Part shown: one piece after another, positions 1 to 9,931 of the stretch | Layout of the letters: every line of letters begins with the position of its first letter | Numbering within the stretch: position 1 is the first letter of the stretch | Origin: Isoetes taiwanensis | Lineage: Eukaryota > Streptophyta > Lycopodiopsida > Isoetales > Isoetaceae | Direction: 5' to 3' | DNA: 64,000 bases | Assembly (NCBI GenBank): GCA_021234155.1 | Contig: JAJEKV010000071.1 | Location: forward strand, 5,268,483-5,332,482 | Position numbers and translations under genes: made by a program | The notes under the pieces: generated by a model | What the model saw: the letters and a program-made list of their open reading frames with translations, nothing else | Told to the model about the DNA's origin: nothing | The model's database searches: none

Positions 1-152
1 ATTTGATGCTCCCAAAAAGACTACCTCACAAAAAGCTATTGGAAGGTGTTTAACAAAGGGTGTCACCGTACTCATCATAGCATCCACCATTTGATGCTCA
101 CAAAAAGCTACCCACGAAAAGCCTATGCAAAGTGTTTAACAAAGTGTCTATA
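1..152. repeat. Imperfect direct repeat, period about 88 bp
   Basis: Two copies of a segment that begins ATTTGATGCTC, has CAAAAAG shortly after and ends AAGTGTTTAACAAAG lie at about 1-65 and 89-152. The window edge may cut a longer array. No function is visible. Confidence 0.6.
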
Positions 153-1237
153 AACTATTGGTGTAGCTTTGCCATGTCCCTTTCCCATGAGTTAAGACAA
201 TTATGACTTATCTAATAATAAATCCCAATGCCATGGCTCTATGCACACCACAGTCATTAGTAGACTGAGACTCTCTTTGCTAGTCTAGCTATGGGACATG
301 GCTAGTCTAGCTATAGGATATGGCAACACCATTCTCTCTATAAACTAAATTTTCCTTAGAGCTATTTGCAATCCAAGTACCGCCTTTTAAGAGGCATGCC
401 AATTTCAAGGAGCAAGACAAGAAGCATATATATTTACCTCTAAATGCAACCATCCTTTGAGAATTGGAAGGCGTGAAATGGACAAAGCAAGTTTGATGAA
501 TTAATTTCCATATAAATATTTCAAAAAATTATTGACAAGGGGACCATACAAGAGACCCAAAAAATTATGGATAGATATAAGACTATATTGTAGACCCAAA
601 TGATTACGGACAGATATATCAAACACGTGTAATTGTTAAGTGGGAAGTTTCACTTGCGCATACCAAAGATGCTAAGATAACCTAAAACTATACTATGCAT
701 CTCCATCTAAGACATGTCATATGAATGCCTCCATCTTCCAAAGCATAGGTGGATGGCTTCTATATCAAATCCACCTACTTTTTTCGAAGGCAATGGTGCA
801 AAATCTGGTTTCATTTTCTGAAGATTTAGTCAAGTTTGCTAGGAGAAATCATCACAACTGAATCATTTTCTTTTATTAAAATAGATGCACGAGCATTTAT
901 TTGAGAAAAATAACATCTAATTCACTTGGTAGCTGGAATTATAGGAACAATTTATGGGATCTTGTAACATTTTGCTTTCATGCAAAATGCAAAATGTCTA
1001 ATTAATACGGGCAATATCCTTTTTTCCATGTTTAATATTTTATGTATAGCTTTCGAGTTAGAACTGACTATACCTCTATGTTCTATGATTTATGGATACT
1101 CGAAATGGTATACAATGAAGGATAATATGTTTTGTAATCGACCATATAAACACATGAAATAGATAGGTCTTATGAAAGGGAACACAGAGATATCAAGGGC
1201 AAATACATAAATCTGTACATTAGTCTTTGCTGCTAGC
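153..1237. other. AT-rich sequence with no recognisable gene
   Basis: Only short open frames without codon continuity or known motifs are present. Nothing supportable was found on either strand. Confidence 0.6.
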
Positions 1238-1761
1238 CCCACAGGTCAAAGTACATGAGCTCATTGCCCAAGTGGACAGGTGGCATTGGTATAATAGATT
1301 CCTTAATACAGAGTAAGGTCCTCAATACAAAATTCATTTGGAGGCTCCTGAATGGTGAGGATGTCTCTTTGATCTACACCTTCTCAAACAATCTCTGGGT
1401 CATTGTATCCCCCCAGGCAAAAAAGTAGTCAAACCAGTTCCTTCTTGGACACTATTTCACCCTCGAGCCTTTTCCAAATGTTTTTGTTTTCCTATGAGGA
1501 TTATTGGCAATGTACGATGCAGTCAGATATTTATTCTGGCCCCATTTTGGCTGTGTCCTTCTATCTATACCCTAATAAAATTCCATGGTGGTAGGTGTCA
1601 TTGTTGTCAGACCTCTCAGCTTCTCCACTTGTTGCATAGGTTCATCCTCTTACACAAAGGCAATGGGTTCTAACAGATATCGTCCTATCGATTCAAGCAT
1701 AGTATGAAGGTGACTGCCTCTTATCGTAGCCTGAGTTTCAAAAAAAAAAAAAAAAAAAAAA
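1238..1761 (+). mobile_element. LINE (non-LTR) 3' end with poly(A)
   Basis: Translation from about 1268 gives the reverse-transcriptase C-terminal connection typical of plant L1-like LINEs: a KWTGGIGIID motif, then KFIWRLLNGEDVS, before a stop. The frame decays after about 1430. A pure A tract at 1740-1761 marks the retrotransposed 3' end. No RT core or endonuclease precedes it, so this is a 5'-truncated copy on the plus strand. The short open frames here are not separate genes. Confidence 0.65.
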
Positions 1762-1925
1762 ATATTATACTCTCACGTTAGTATAAGTTTATATAAGGTA
1801 GCATAGAATTTGCCTTTTATAGTGGAGGTCGTTGTCATGGACAGAATTACCTTTGGGTTATCATGAGGATATTTACAAAGGCAAGCAGCTCCATATAGCA
1901 TCTATTTTTAGTTCCAGTGACACTA

Positions 1926-3400
1926 TGACACATCACCAGGGTATAGGTAGACCCTTATGGATCACTAGGGGTTAATCTGGGTTAACTTGAAAGGGCTTTT
2001 ATTAGCTATGCTAAGTTATTAGTAAATTAAATAACCTAATTAGACTAATTAATCTCATTAATTAGTAATATTATCTAATTAGAAGAAGCCACCTGGCCCA
2101 AACCGATTGGCCAGGAGGAACTTGCTAACCTTGGGGTTCAAATTGGATCCCTACCTCCAATTCTGCCCCAAATCGATTTGGGAAGAGTTGGAGGAAGGAG
2201 GAGCTACTAGCCACTGCAATTAGACCAGAAGAATGGAGGCCTTTCGTGATAACGGTTCCAGCCAAGAGGCTGGTTAGTCCCTAGATAGCTTGTGCTTCAA
2301 CTAACCCTTGTATAAATAGATGGATGGTTAATTCTTCTATGATTACTGTTAAAATGATGATGGATACTTTGCTTATGGTTATGTTCTCTCTTTCTGTTTC
2401 TCATGTATGTGTCTGGGGTTAAGGGTGGGTAGAGACCTGAAAGCTTCCTAGAAGTAGATATGCCTCTAGCTAGAACCCTTAAGACCCAGTAATTGCGACC
2501 TGTGCACAAGATCCCACCTGGTTGCGCAAGCTATAATGTGATTGAGCACCAGACAACAGGTACCGTGGTGAAGCAGGGGTGGAGCCTTGCTGAGTGCAAC
2601 TACTGGAGCTCCTACAGTGTGTTAGGCTTATAGTCGGTCCTTGCGTTGGGGCCAGGTATGGGTCTGACACCTCCTGGGTCACAGAAAATATGCCTATATG
2701 GACGTCCTGGGCTCGATGGGTGTGCCGAGGCGGCCCATGGATTTTGGGGGGTTAAAGTCGGGTACGGATGCGTGTGCACTGAGGTGGCATGTATCCTCTA
2801 GCACACCCAGGAATCCATTGTGCCCGGGAAGGGGACGCCTCCCTAACCTGCCTCATTGGACCGTGACGATGTAACCCAGAGTAGTCTCATAGAGTGATTC
2901 CATGAGATTGCATCCCCGGAAGGTTACAATCACGCCATAGCATGTTTCATCCTATCCGACGGATGGAGTGGACTACCCTAGCCATTGTTCTATGCCATAC
3001 AATGCCACGTTATATCTCTGTCTGCTGTTATCTTGAGGCCTTGACCGCCAGTCGATCCCCTGGAGTCCGAGCCCGGGGTAGAGCCCTTATTCATGGTATA
3101 TTGTTTATGTATCTTGTACTTGAATTTGCTATTTATATGATGATGGATGGACCACCCTTTGTGGTGATATATTATTTGTGTATGTTTGCTATGTGTTAAC
3201 ATATACGTATGCTTCCGCTATATAGGACTCCCATAGAGGACGTGGGACGAATGATACCTCCGTGTTCCTCACCCGGACACTTGGCCATCCCAAGTGGTCC
3301 GAGTTAGACGAAGGGCCTTTCCATGGTGATGTAGTTGCCACGGGAGGGGGATTCCCTGTATCTGTACGATGGGAGCATCGTATAGATTTTGGGAGCGTCA
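1926..3400 (+). repeat. 5' LTR of the plus-strand gypsy element
   Basis: The 3' boundary is firm: GGGAGCGTCA at 3391-3400 is followed by the primer site and recurs at the 3' LTR end (8901-8910). The 5' boundary at TGACAC (1926) is inferred from the TGAC/GTCA terminal pairing and the possible target duplication. The block 2918-3400 aligns with 8411-8910 at high similarity. A TATA-like box lies at 2311. Small open frames inside are incidental. Confidence 0.7.
2311..2320 (+). promoter_or_regulatory. Putative LTR promoter TATA box
   Basis: TATAAATAGA lies about 390 bp into the LTR and is a good plant TATA match. It would start the retroelement transcript shortly downstream. This is inferred from position only. 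Confidence 0.45.
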
Positions 3401-3403
3401 TAG

Positions 3404-3415
3404 TGGTATCAGAGC
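3404..3415 (+). promoter_or_regulatory. Primer-binding site, initiator tRNA-Met type
   Basis: TGGTATCAGAGC begins 3 bases after the 5' LTR and is the standard plant retrotransposon primer site complementary to the 3' end of initiator tRNA-Met. It fixes the element's strand and the end of the 5' LTR. Confidence 0.85.
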
Positions 3416-4019
3416 ATGATTTTGGTAGACCAAATCATTGCGCTAGCCATAGTTTAACTCGTTAGGTTACTTAGTTATAGGGAATCTTGACTTAGGTTAA
3501 ACTACCCCAATTCCATAGCTAATATGTGTGTTGGCCTAGTTATGAGAGGATTAAATTAGTTAGGTATGAAGGTGTAAGTTATTATAGTTAAGCATGTTAA
3601 GTTCTTAGAGGAAAGGAGGTCTTTTATTTCCAAGGGCCATAACATTTTCTAGGTAACTCGGATGGATGCGATTTGTGCATCAACGTATTGGGAATGGCTC
3701 AATTGACTAAGGAGCATAGGTAGCTGGCATCAAAACGACCTCAAATGGCCTCAGGCTCAAAAGGGGCGTGATCAGCAAAACATCGACTCAGAACTTGAAA
3801 AGAAACACGTATTTTTTCCATCACGCCACCGTATAAAAACGTGTGTAAAAAAATGCAAGTACCATCGCCGTATAGAAAATTTATTTAAAAAAAATAATTG
3901 AAAAAAAAAATTGAACTTTAAAAAAAGTGACGTTTATTTTCTTCGTTCCCATCTCGTCTGTTTGTGTTCGTCGCCTCGCCCGTCTGCCATAGCCGCCAGA
4001 GAAGAGCTTGCTTCCCCAT

Positions 4020-6948
4020 AACCTCGTGCTTGGCCGCCGCCACTGCCGCCATAATGACACCCCCTTTTGAACCTTCTCCTACCAATGAACATGGCTCATA
4101 CCTGCGGTTTTGTGTATTACTGTAACCTCAGCGTCCACCAGGTCTTTGCCGAGCTTGGAGAGCAGCTTGCCGACGACTCAGAAAGGTCGACCTCCTTCTC
4201 AATGAGTTCAGCAGTTCGCCACCAGACATAGGGTGCCCTACCCTATCTTTCACTTGTTGGAGTGTTTCCTTCTAAAGTTGAATGCCTTGAGGGAGCCATA
4301 CACTTTGGTGGAACAACCCGACTAGATCTTGATGCTGGTCAAGTTTTACCCTCCTTCATGTGTGGAGGTTGCCGAAGATGAGGCCATCCGGGCAGAGGCC
4401 GAAAGGATCATGGGACTAGCCTGGGGTGATGATGCGCGGGAAATAAAGAGGGGAGATCCGAAGGCCTAGGGTAGGGAGTATACCTACCTGGGAGATGGCC
4501 AAGCCAAAATTGCTGGGGACCCATTTAACATCCCCCCTATCAATTTGACGATGCGTCTCAGAGTTTATTTGGGGCGACATACCTGACCATCTTACTCTGG
4601 ACATCATGATAGCCATCCAGCTGGATATGCAGGCTAGGCCGGATAGATATAAGGCTGAGTTTTTGAGAAGACTCACCACCCGTTGCCTCGCTGAGGTGGA
4701 AGAGTGTATGGCAACTGCTCACGCTGCACAACAAGAGCTTGAACGGGCGGTGCAACAACGAGCAGAGGAGCTTGCCAAGCAAAATGAAGATCAGCAGCAG
4801 ATCCAGCAAAATGAAGAGCAGAATACACAGCAGTGCCAACCAGACTAAAACCCTTGTTTTTAAACGGAGGCGGAAGTACACGGCAGGAAAGTCTAAAAGT
4901 GCCTATAAGGAGAAGCTGAAGACCGTGGGCGGTATTGGAAAGGACGCGAGTTATGGCCGCCGGCAGGACCGCGTTAATGCCGCTCGGCCTTGGCCCACAT
5001 TGCGGCGAAGACTATCTTCAAAGAACCTTTCACTGACAAGATCACCCACCTGAGGCACCAGTACGCACTTTGTGGCAAGCCTGGTCCATCGGGTCGTGGG
5101 CAGACGCGATCGGAACCTTATAAGGTATGTATGATATTTACATCAAATGGCACTGCGGCACCATTTCAAGTACTGTTGGTTGTTTTGGTTTGTGTCTTTA
5201 AATCAAATGGTGCAGTGGCGCCTTTTCATATCAAATGGCGCCGCAGTGCCATTTCACGTGCAGTAGTCTTGACTATAGGTTAGGATTCTGCCATTTCCCT
5301 TCAAATGACGATGTGGCACCATTTGTGGTTTCGTCGGCTTCAGTACATAATGAGTTTTAAATTTTACCTTTGAAATGGCGCTATGGCACCTGGCTCTAGC
5401 AGAAGTTACCATGCGTTGTAAGCAGCCCAAAGACTTCAACTGGTGGGTCTTCATGTCAAAGGATATCTTTCAACTGTGGGACCAATGGAAAACTGACAAG
5501 CTCAAGGACAACAAAGGGCAGCTTATAGTCTGTACCTGGGCCAAGGATAGTGACTACTTCAGTCAGACTTATCTGCGGTGCCTCAGAGGCATGCATTATG
5601 AGGATTGTAGGGTCTTATTCCAGGAGGTGCTTGATGAGAAGGTATACGCTAAGGTTTCCACTGATTACACAGGTGAGCAGAGGGCTAGAACTCTCAAGAC
5701 ATTAATGTTCTTGAAGAAGGAAATTTTTGAGTATGTCAAGGAAAACTTCCCAAGACAGTTCACCTCCTATGAAGACTTCTGTTCCACTGTGCCAGGCTTT
5801 GACGATGACAGCTTAAAAGCCATAGGAACACTGCATAACAAATGGGTCAACGATGGCATTTCCAAGGAGGGAATTTTTGGAAACATACCTCCAGCCTTGG
5901 CAAGTATCATAAGAAATAAGTTATGCAGAGGGATGATACTGAAGACTTCCGCTACGAGGTTGAGCTCACTGATAGCAGAAGGTAGATCACATGCACTCCT
6001 GTGCCAGCCTCTTTGATTGTTCTGGATACAGGGAGTCTAACTCCAATGTGGGACCAATCGACATTGTCCAAGTTCTTTGACACTGCCGTCAAGAACACGA
6101 CTGCTGAATCTTTTTGGACAGTTTGCTTCACACGTCCAGAACACGATTTTGTTGTCTCCTCAATGTTGAATAACCTGGACTCTAGATCCAGAGTTTATAT
6201 TGGCATGTCCGAGGATGGGGACAAGAATCCGGCACCAACAAAGGTGCTGGAACCGCATGCATTTGTCTATGCCACCAAGATCTAGTCTTCTGCTTTGACT
6301 GTTGTCGAAGAGATTGACCTCAAGTTTTCCTATGTCGATCACCCACAACATCTTCCACCAGTTTCTACTCATACTAAAGAAGAGGCAGATAGAGAGAGTG
6401 AGGCCATGATTGAAAAACTCTTTCGCAGCAGATTCAGGTACACTTGGCAAGGCTTATCCGGAGAAATCATAATGAGAAGTCAGCTGGGTCCTGCAACCTG
6501 TTCCTACCTCGTGCATAAGCTGGTACAGCCAGGTACAGGAGTGTTCGACTATTTCTCTTGTGGTGCTTTTGGCAGAGCTGGGTTGATTCATAAAAGGTTT
6601 TGCATCGTGTTCGAACTTGATCAGGTCAAACAACAGTGCCTGAAGAGGATTCTTGGTAGGCTAGACCGCATGCTCAATCCTATCCTGGCTGCAATCCTTG
6701 TATCCCAGCATGAAGGTGTTATTGAAGGTGGAGTTGAGGAACATGCAGAAACAAGCCAAGCACCTAAATCACCTGAGATTGCTTATGTTGACTACGAGGC
6801 TATTAAAGAAGCTAAGTTTGACCTTGACAATCTCGATGAAGCTGACTTCACTACCCATGCATTTGATTTTGATCCCATCAACGGTGCTGGGCCATCTAAT
6901 CCTATTGCTAGCACTGAGGAGTCTGATACAGCGGAGAAAAACTTGTAA
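4020..6948 (+). pseudogene. Spliced, decayed gene with methyltransferase-like C-terminus, carried in the gypsy element
   Basis: The N-terminal half (about 4090-5124) is coding in alternating frames. It contains a region reading VAEDEAIRAEAERIMGLAWG, a Gln/Glu-rich coiled coil (4606-4848) and a Lys/Arg-rich stretch. Introns are likely: a donor-type site at 5125 and an acceptor near 5402, though their phases do not match as drawn. The C-terminal half is nearly intact in two frames (5403-6016, then 6001-6948) and ends with a stop at 6948. It reads LIVLDTGS then WDQ, as in motif IV and its follow-on in beta-class amino DNA methyltransferases. About 190 residues later comes VFDYFSCGAFGRAGL then FCIVFELD, matching the motif I FxGxG and acidic-loop region. 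The order motif IV before motif I fits that class. DPPY has become DTGS and the glycines are poor, so catalysis is doubtful. An in-frame TAG at 6283 adds to the decay. It could instead be an unrelated domesticated protein. Confidence 0.45.
5125..5402 (+). repeat. Probable intron with five quasi-palindromic AAATGG...CCATTT motifs
   Basis: GTATGT follows TATAAG at 5125, and TCTAGCAG ends at 5402. Within lie five 22-bp near-palindromes starting at 5145, 5205, 5233, 5303 and 5373, each opening AAATGG or AAATGA and most closing CCATTT. The copy at 5233 is the reverse complement of that at 5145 with one mismatch, so the RNA could pair. Related ATGGCGCC motifs recur downstream at about 7108 and 7148. 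Confidence 0.6.
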
Positions 6949-7255
6949 ATTATGTGTACCTCAAATGTAAAAATAATATTTTTTGTATATAAGTTTATCG
7001 AGCTCATATATTGCTCGTGTCTCTAAGTGTCGATGGATATACAAATCTTCCTTGTTAAAAAATTAATCTTGTTCTTAGCTATAATTTTTGCACTGCCATG
7101 TTTATGATGGCGCCAGATAATGGCACTTCACATGCACGAATACACATAATGGCGCCATAATTGCTCAAAAATTGGTTATGAAATAGACTAGAAAAAAATT
7201 CCGTCCCTAATTGGAAGCACAAAATTTCTCATTTTAATGAAATTGTGCTTTTAAG
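6949..7255. other. Junction between the carried gene and gypsy pol
   Basis: AT-rich sequence with two more ATGGCGCC motifs (about 7108 and 7148). No coding is visible until the RT thumb resumes at 7256. It probably holds the 3' untranslated part of the carried gene and the joint with the retroelement. Confidence 0.5.
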
Positions 7256-8410
7256 GACTTCGTTAAGCTTGCAGCGCCTCTTACGGACCTTACAAAACAT
7301 GAGAAGGTTAGGGATTGGATGGCACACTGGAAGGAGAAGATCCATGCCAGATTTCAGTCATTAAAAGATGCCCTGACAACCGCTCCAGTTCTTACCTTGC
7401 CAGATCCTTAGAAGGATAAGTTGGGTTGCCACTAACGCCGGTAAGATTGCTACAGGTGGAGTGTTAATGCAAGAAGGTAGGGTAATTGCCTATGATTCTA
7501 GAAAAATGAATGATGCGAGCAGCGATACCCCACGTATACCAGGAATTACTTGCCGTGGTGCATGCCTTGCGTATATGGAGACATTATTTGCTCGGGAGAC
7601 GATTCCAGTTGGATACGGATCAACAAAGTCTCCAATACATTTTCACACAACCCCACCTCAATCTTAGACAGTGACGATGGATAGAATTTCTAAAGGACTA
7701 TGATTTTGAAGTACTCTATAAGTCGGGCAAGTATAATGTTGTTGCTGATGCACTTTCCAGGCACCAGTTGGTCACCCGAATGCATTGTAATGCGATCTCC
7801 ACTCTCCCCAATGAGTTTGGTAAGTAGATACATCAGACTCTTCCAACTTATCCTAAATTTCAGAAAATATGGCAAAGCCTATCCAGGGAAGCCAGAACAG
7901 ATAAGGAGAGGGAAGCTTTCCGCTATTATAAAAAAGAATGTAGCCTTCTTTATTACAAGGATAAGTTATGTGTTCCCGAGACATCAGGAGTTCACAAGCT
8001 CATTCTCCACGACACACATAACAGTCCTATAGCGGGGCATGCGGGATTTATGAAGACATATTTTAAGATCCACTCCAGCTATTTTTGGCCAAGATGAAGA
8101 AGCACATTGCCCCCTACATTAAGCAATGTCAGGTATGTCAGCAAACAAAGGCGGAACAGTTATGCATCCCAGGAGAATTGCAACCCTTAAATGTTCTTAA
8201 TGCAAAGTGGGAAGTTATTACCATGGATTTTATCGTGGGGCTTCCGTGCAGCCTAAGGGGCTTTGATGCATTAATGGTTGTGGTCGACAAGCTTTCCAAA
8301 ATGGCGCACTTTTTGCCATGTCAGACCAGAACACTGCATTAGATACCGCCTTGTTGTTCACAAAGGAGGTATTCCACCTCCATGGGATGCCCCGTACCAT
8401 TATATCGGAC
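7256..8410 (+). pseudogene. Gypsy pol remnant: RT end, RNase H, integrase N-terminus
   Basis: Frames join to give the RT thumb (FVKLAAPLTDLTKHEKV), RNase H (GGVLMQEGRVIAYDSRKMN, then the GKYNVVADALSR signature near 7730) and the integrase HHCC finger (GHAGFMKT, then CQVCQQTK, 8030-8150). The DDE core follows with its first Asp in ITMDFIVGLP (8216-8245), and the second-Asp region reads HGMPRTIISD (8375-8407). Several frameshifts and a stop at 8341 show it is dead. Coding stops abruptly at 8410, where sequence jumps into the middle of the LTR, so the rest of integrase has been deleted. Confidence 0.85.
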
Positions 8411-8910
8411 GGAAGGCTACAATCACGCCATAGCATGTTTCAGCCTATCTGCAAAGTGTGCACAAGAGGGGCAGATTAATGGACTACCCTAGCCATTGTT
8501 CTAAGCCAGCCAACGCCATGTCATATCTCTGCCTGCTGTTATCTTGAGGCCTTGACTGTCAGTCGATCCCCTGGAGTCTGAGCCCCGGTAGAGCCCTTAT
8601 TCATGGTATATTGTTTATGTATCTTGTACTTGTATTTGCTATTTATATGGTGATGGATGAGACACCCTTCATGATGGTATATTACTTGTGTATGATTGCT
8701 ATATGCTAACATGTATGTACGCTTCCGCTGTATAGGACTCCCGTAGAGGACGTGGGACGATTGACACCTCTGTGTTCTTCACCCGGACACTTAGCCATCC
8801 AAAGTAGTCTGAGTTAGACGGAGGGCCTTTCCATAGTGATGGAGTTGCCACGGGAGGGGAATTCCCCTTATTTATACGATGGAAGCATCGTATAGATTCT
8901 GGGAGCGTCA
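8411..8910 (+). repeat. 3' LTR, 5' two thirds missing
   Basis: From GGAAGGCTACAATCACGCC onward this matches 2918-3400 of the 5' LTR, including the shared end GGGAGCGTCA. The join to integrase has GGAAGG near it on both sides, as expected for a microhomology-mediated or template-switch deletion. A short unrelated insert (CTGCAAAGTGTGCACAAG) lies near 8448-8475 relative to the 5' copy. Confidence 0.8.
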
Positions 8911-9470
8911 CACTCCCATTGCCAAATGGTTGGAATTGCAGATCCCAAAACCCATGTAGGCTCGTACATGGCGCTGGTTTTGGGATAAGTTGTTCTATCC
9001 TAAAGTTTTTATACTTTAGATCTCTATAGTATGCTGACTTTGCCTCTTAGATGTTGAAACACTTGTGCAATATCATTTTACTTATCCAGAAGTTCAACCA
9101 GCATGGTCCTAGCTACAGGTTTATTTAACAGTAGACTGAATAGCTAATGCATCCTCTTGGCATTCTACCCAAATGCATGGGCTTGAGCTAGGCAGAAGGC
9201 ACTTCATCTTGGGTTTGGTTGGCTCCTGTGGCAGCAACATAGGCTCCACATTTTTCAAAGCTTTTACTCATTTCCTCATGGTGTTATTGCTCTAGTCCAG
9301 ACTAAGTTCTTCGTTCCTTGAGCATGAAGTGAGAGACCGTATTTGGGTTTAGTATCTTCAAATTAATTCTTCATTGGTCTCCGATACTGGAATAATTACC
9401 TAGCACTTCAGGCTCATGTCTCGGGAATATTTTCCTGTGCTTACACAACTAGATGAGATATGTACTTTTG
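8911..9470 (+). mobile_element. Decayed LINE C-terminal remnant
   Basis: Broken frames read RTWRWFWDKLFYPKV near 8950, and further on a piece like LGFGWLLW that resembles the C-terminal end of the LINE at 12.5-12.8 kb (ACGWLLWSIW). This suggests the tail of an L1-like ORF2. There is no intact frame. A G/A-rich patch lies at 9490-9530. Confidence 0.35.
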
Positions 9471-9599
9471 ATTAAACCTTTTTTCAACCTTCTGGGAGAG
9501 GGGGGGGGGAGGGAAAGGGGAAAAGGGCATTTGCACACGCTTGGGCAAAGGGTTGAGTGGAAAATTATGTTGACAAGTATTGAATTGGAAGAGAAAGAG

Positions 9600-9930
9600 G
9601 TAAATGAAAGAAGAGAATAGAATAGAATAGAATAGATTTTTTAACGTCCTTGAAGACCCATACAATAGCACAATCATTACTACTAGGATTATAAAACCCC
9701 TACATCGAAAGGTTTCAAGGGAAAAACCTTTGCAGTAATGATGATATTGGACAAGCAAGAAGAAAATATAAGTAGATGATGATGACTACTAAGAGCTCAA
9801 TAATTGAAGACGCTCATCCATAACCTCAAGTATGTATAATGCCAAGTCACACAGATGGGGCTCTGAGAAGTTGTGGAAGCATGGAATGGAATGTCAAAGT
9901 CAAGCCACGTAATTCTATTCACAAATTCAA
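9600..9930 (-). mobile_element. Truncated LINE 3' end with (GAATA)n tail
   Basis: On the minus strand a short ORF2 end reads like LEVMDERLQLL. A conserved untranslated segment follows (AACCTTTCGA, then TAGTAATGATTGT, then GGACGTTAAAAAA), then (TTCTA)n, seen on the plus strand as GAATA repeats at about 9614-9640. The same 3' module occurs at 33.06-33.23, 38.78-38.93 and 47.26-47.49 kb. Here only the last 0.3 kb was copied. It abuts the end of gypsy integrase at 9932. Confidence 0.7.
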
Positions 9931-9931
9931 T

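Larger units (their letters stand above)
1926..8910 (+). mobile_element. Ty3/gypsy LTR retrotransposon, rearranged, with foreign gene inside
   Basis: A 5' LTR (1926-3400) and a truncated 3' LTR (8411-8910) share a block ending GGGAGCGTCA. A primer-binding site follows the 5' LTR directly, and degraded RNase H-integrase coding lies at 7256-8410. Candidate 5 bp flanks are CACTA (1921-1925) and CACTC (8911-8915), a 4 of 5 match, so the left boundary is provisional. Between leader and RNase H, where gag, protease and RT should be, lies a spliced methyltransferase-like gene (about 4020-6948). The element has at least one large deletion and many frame breaks and is not autonomous. Confidence 0.75.

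Noticed and set aside
1921..1925. CACTA at 1921 as the start of a CACTA transposon
   Set aside because: No inverted CACTA end or subterminal repeats nearby. It is more likely the target flank of the gypsy LTR.
2297..3465. Short frames on both strands in the 5' LTR
   Set aside because: The matching DNA recurs at 8.4-8.9 kb as the other LTR; frames are not conserved between the two copies.
4990..5283. 97-codon frame as a separate small gene
   Set aside because: It runs through a strong GTATGT donor into the palindrome-bearing intron. Only its first part matches exon-like sequence of the larger carried gene.
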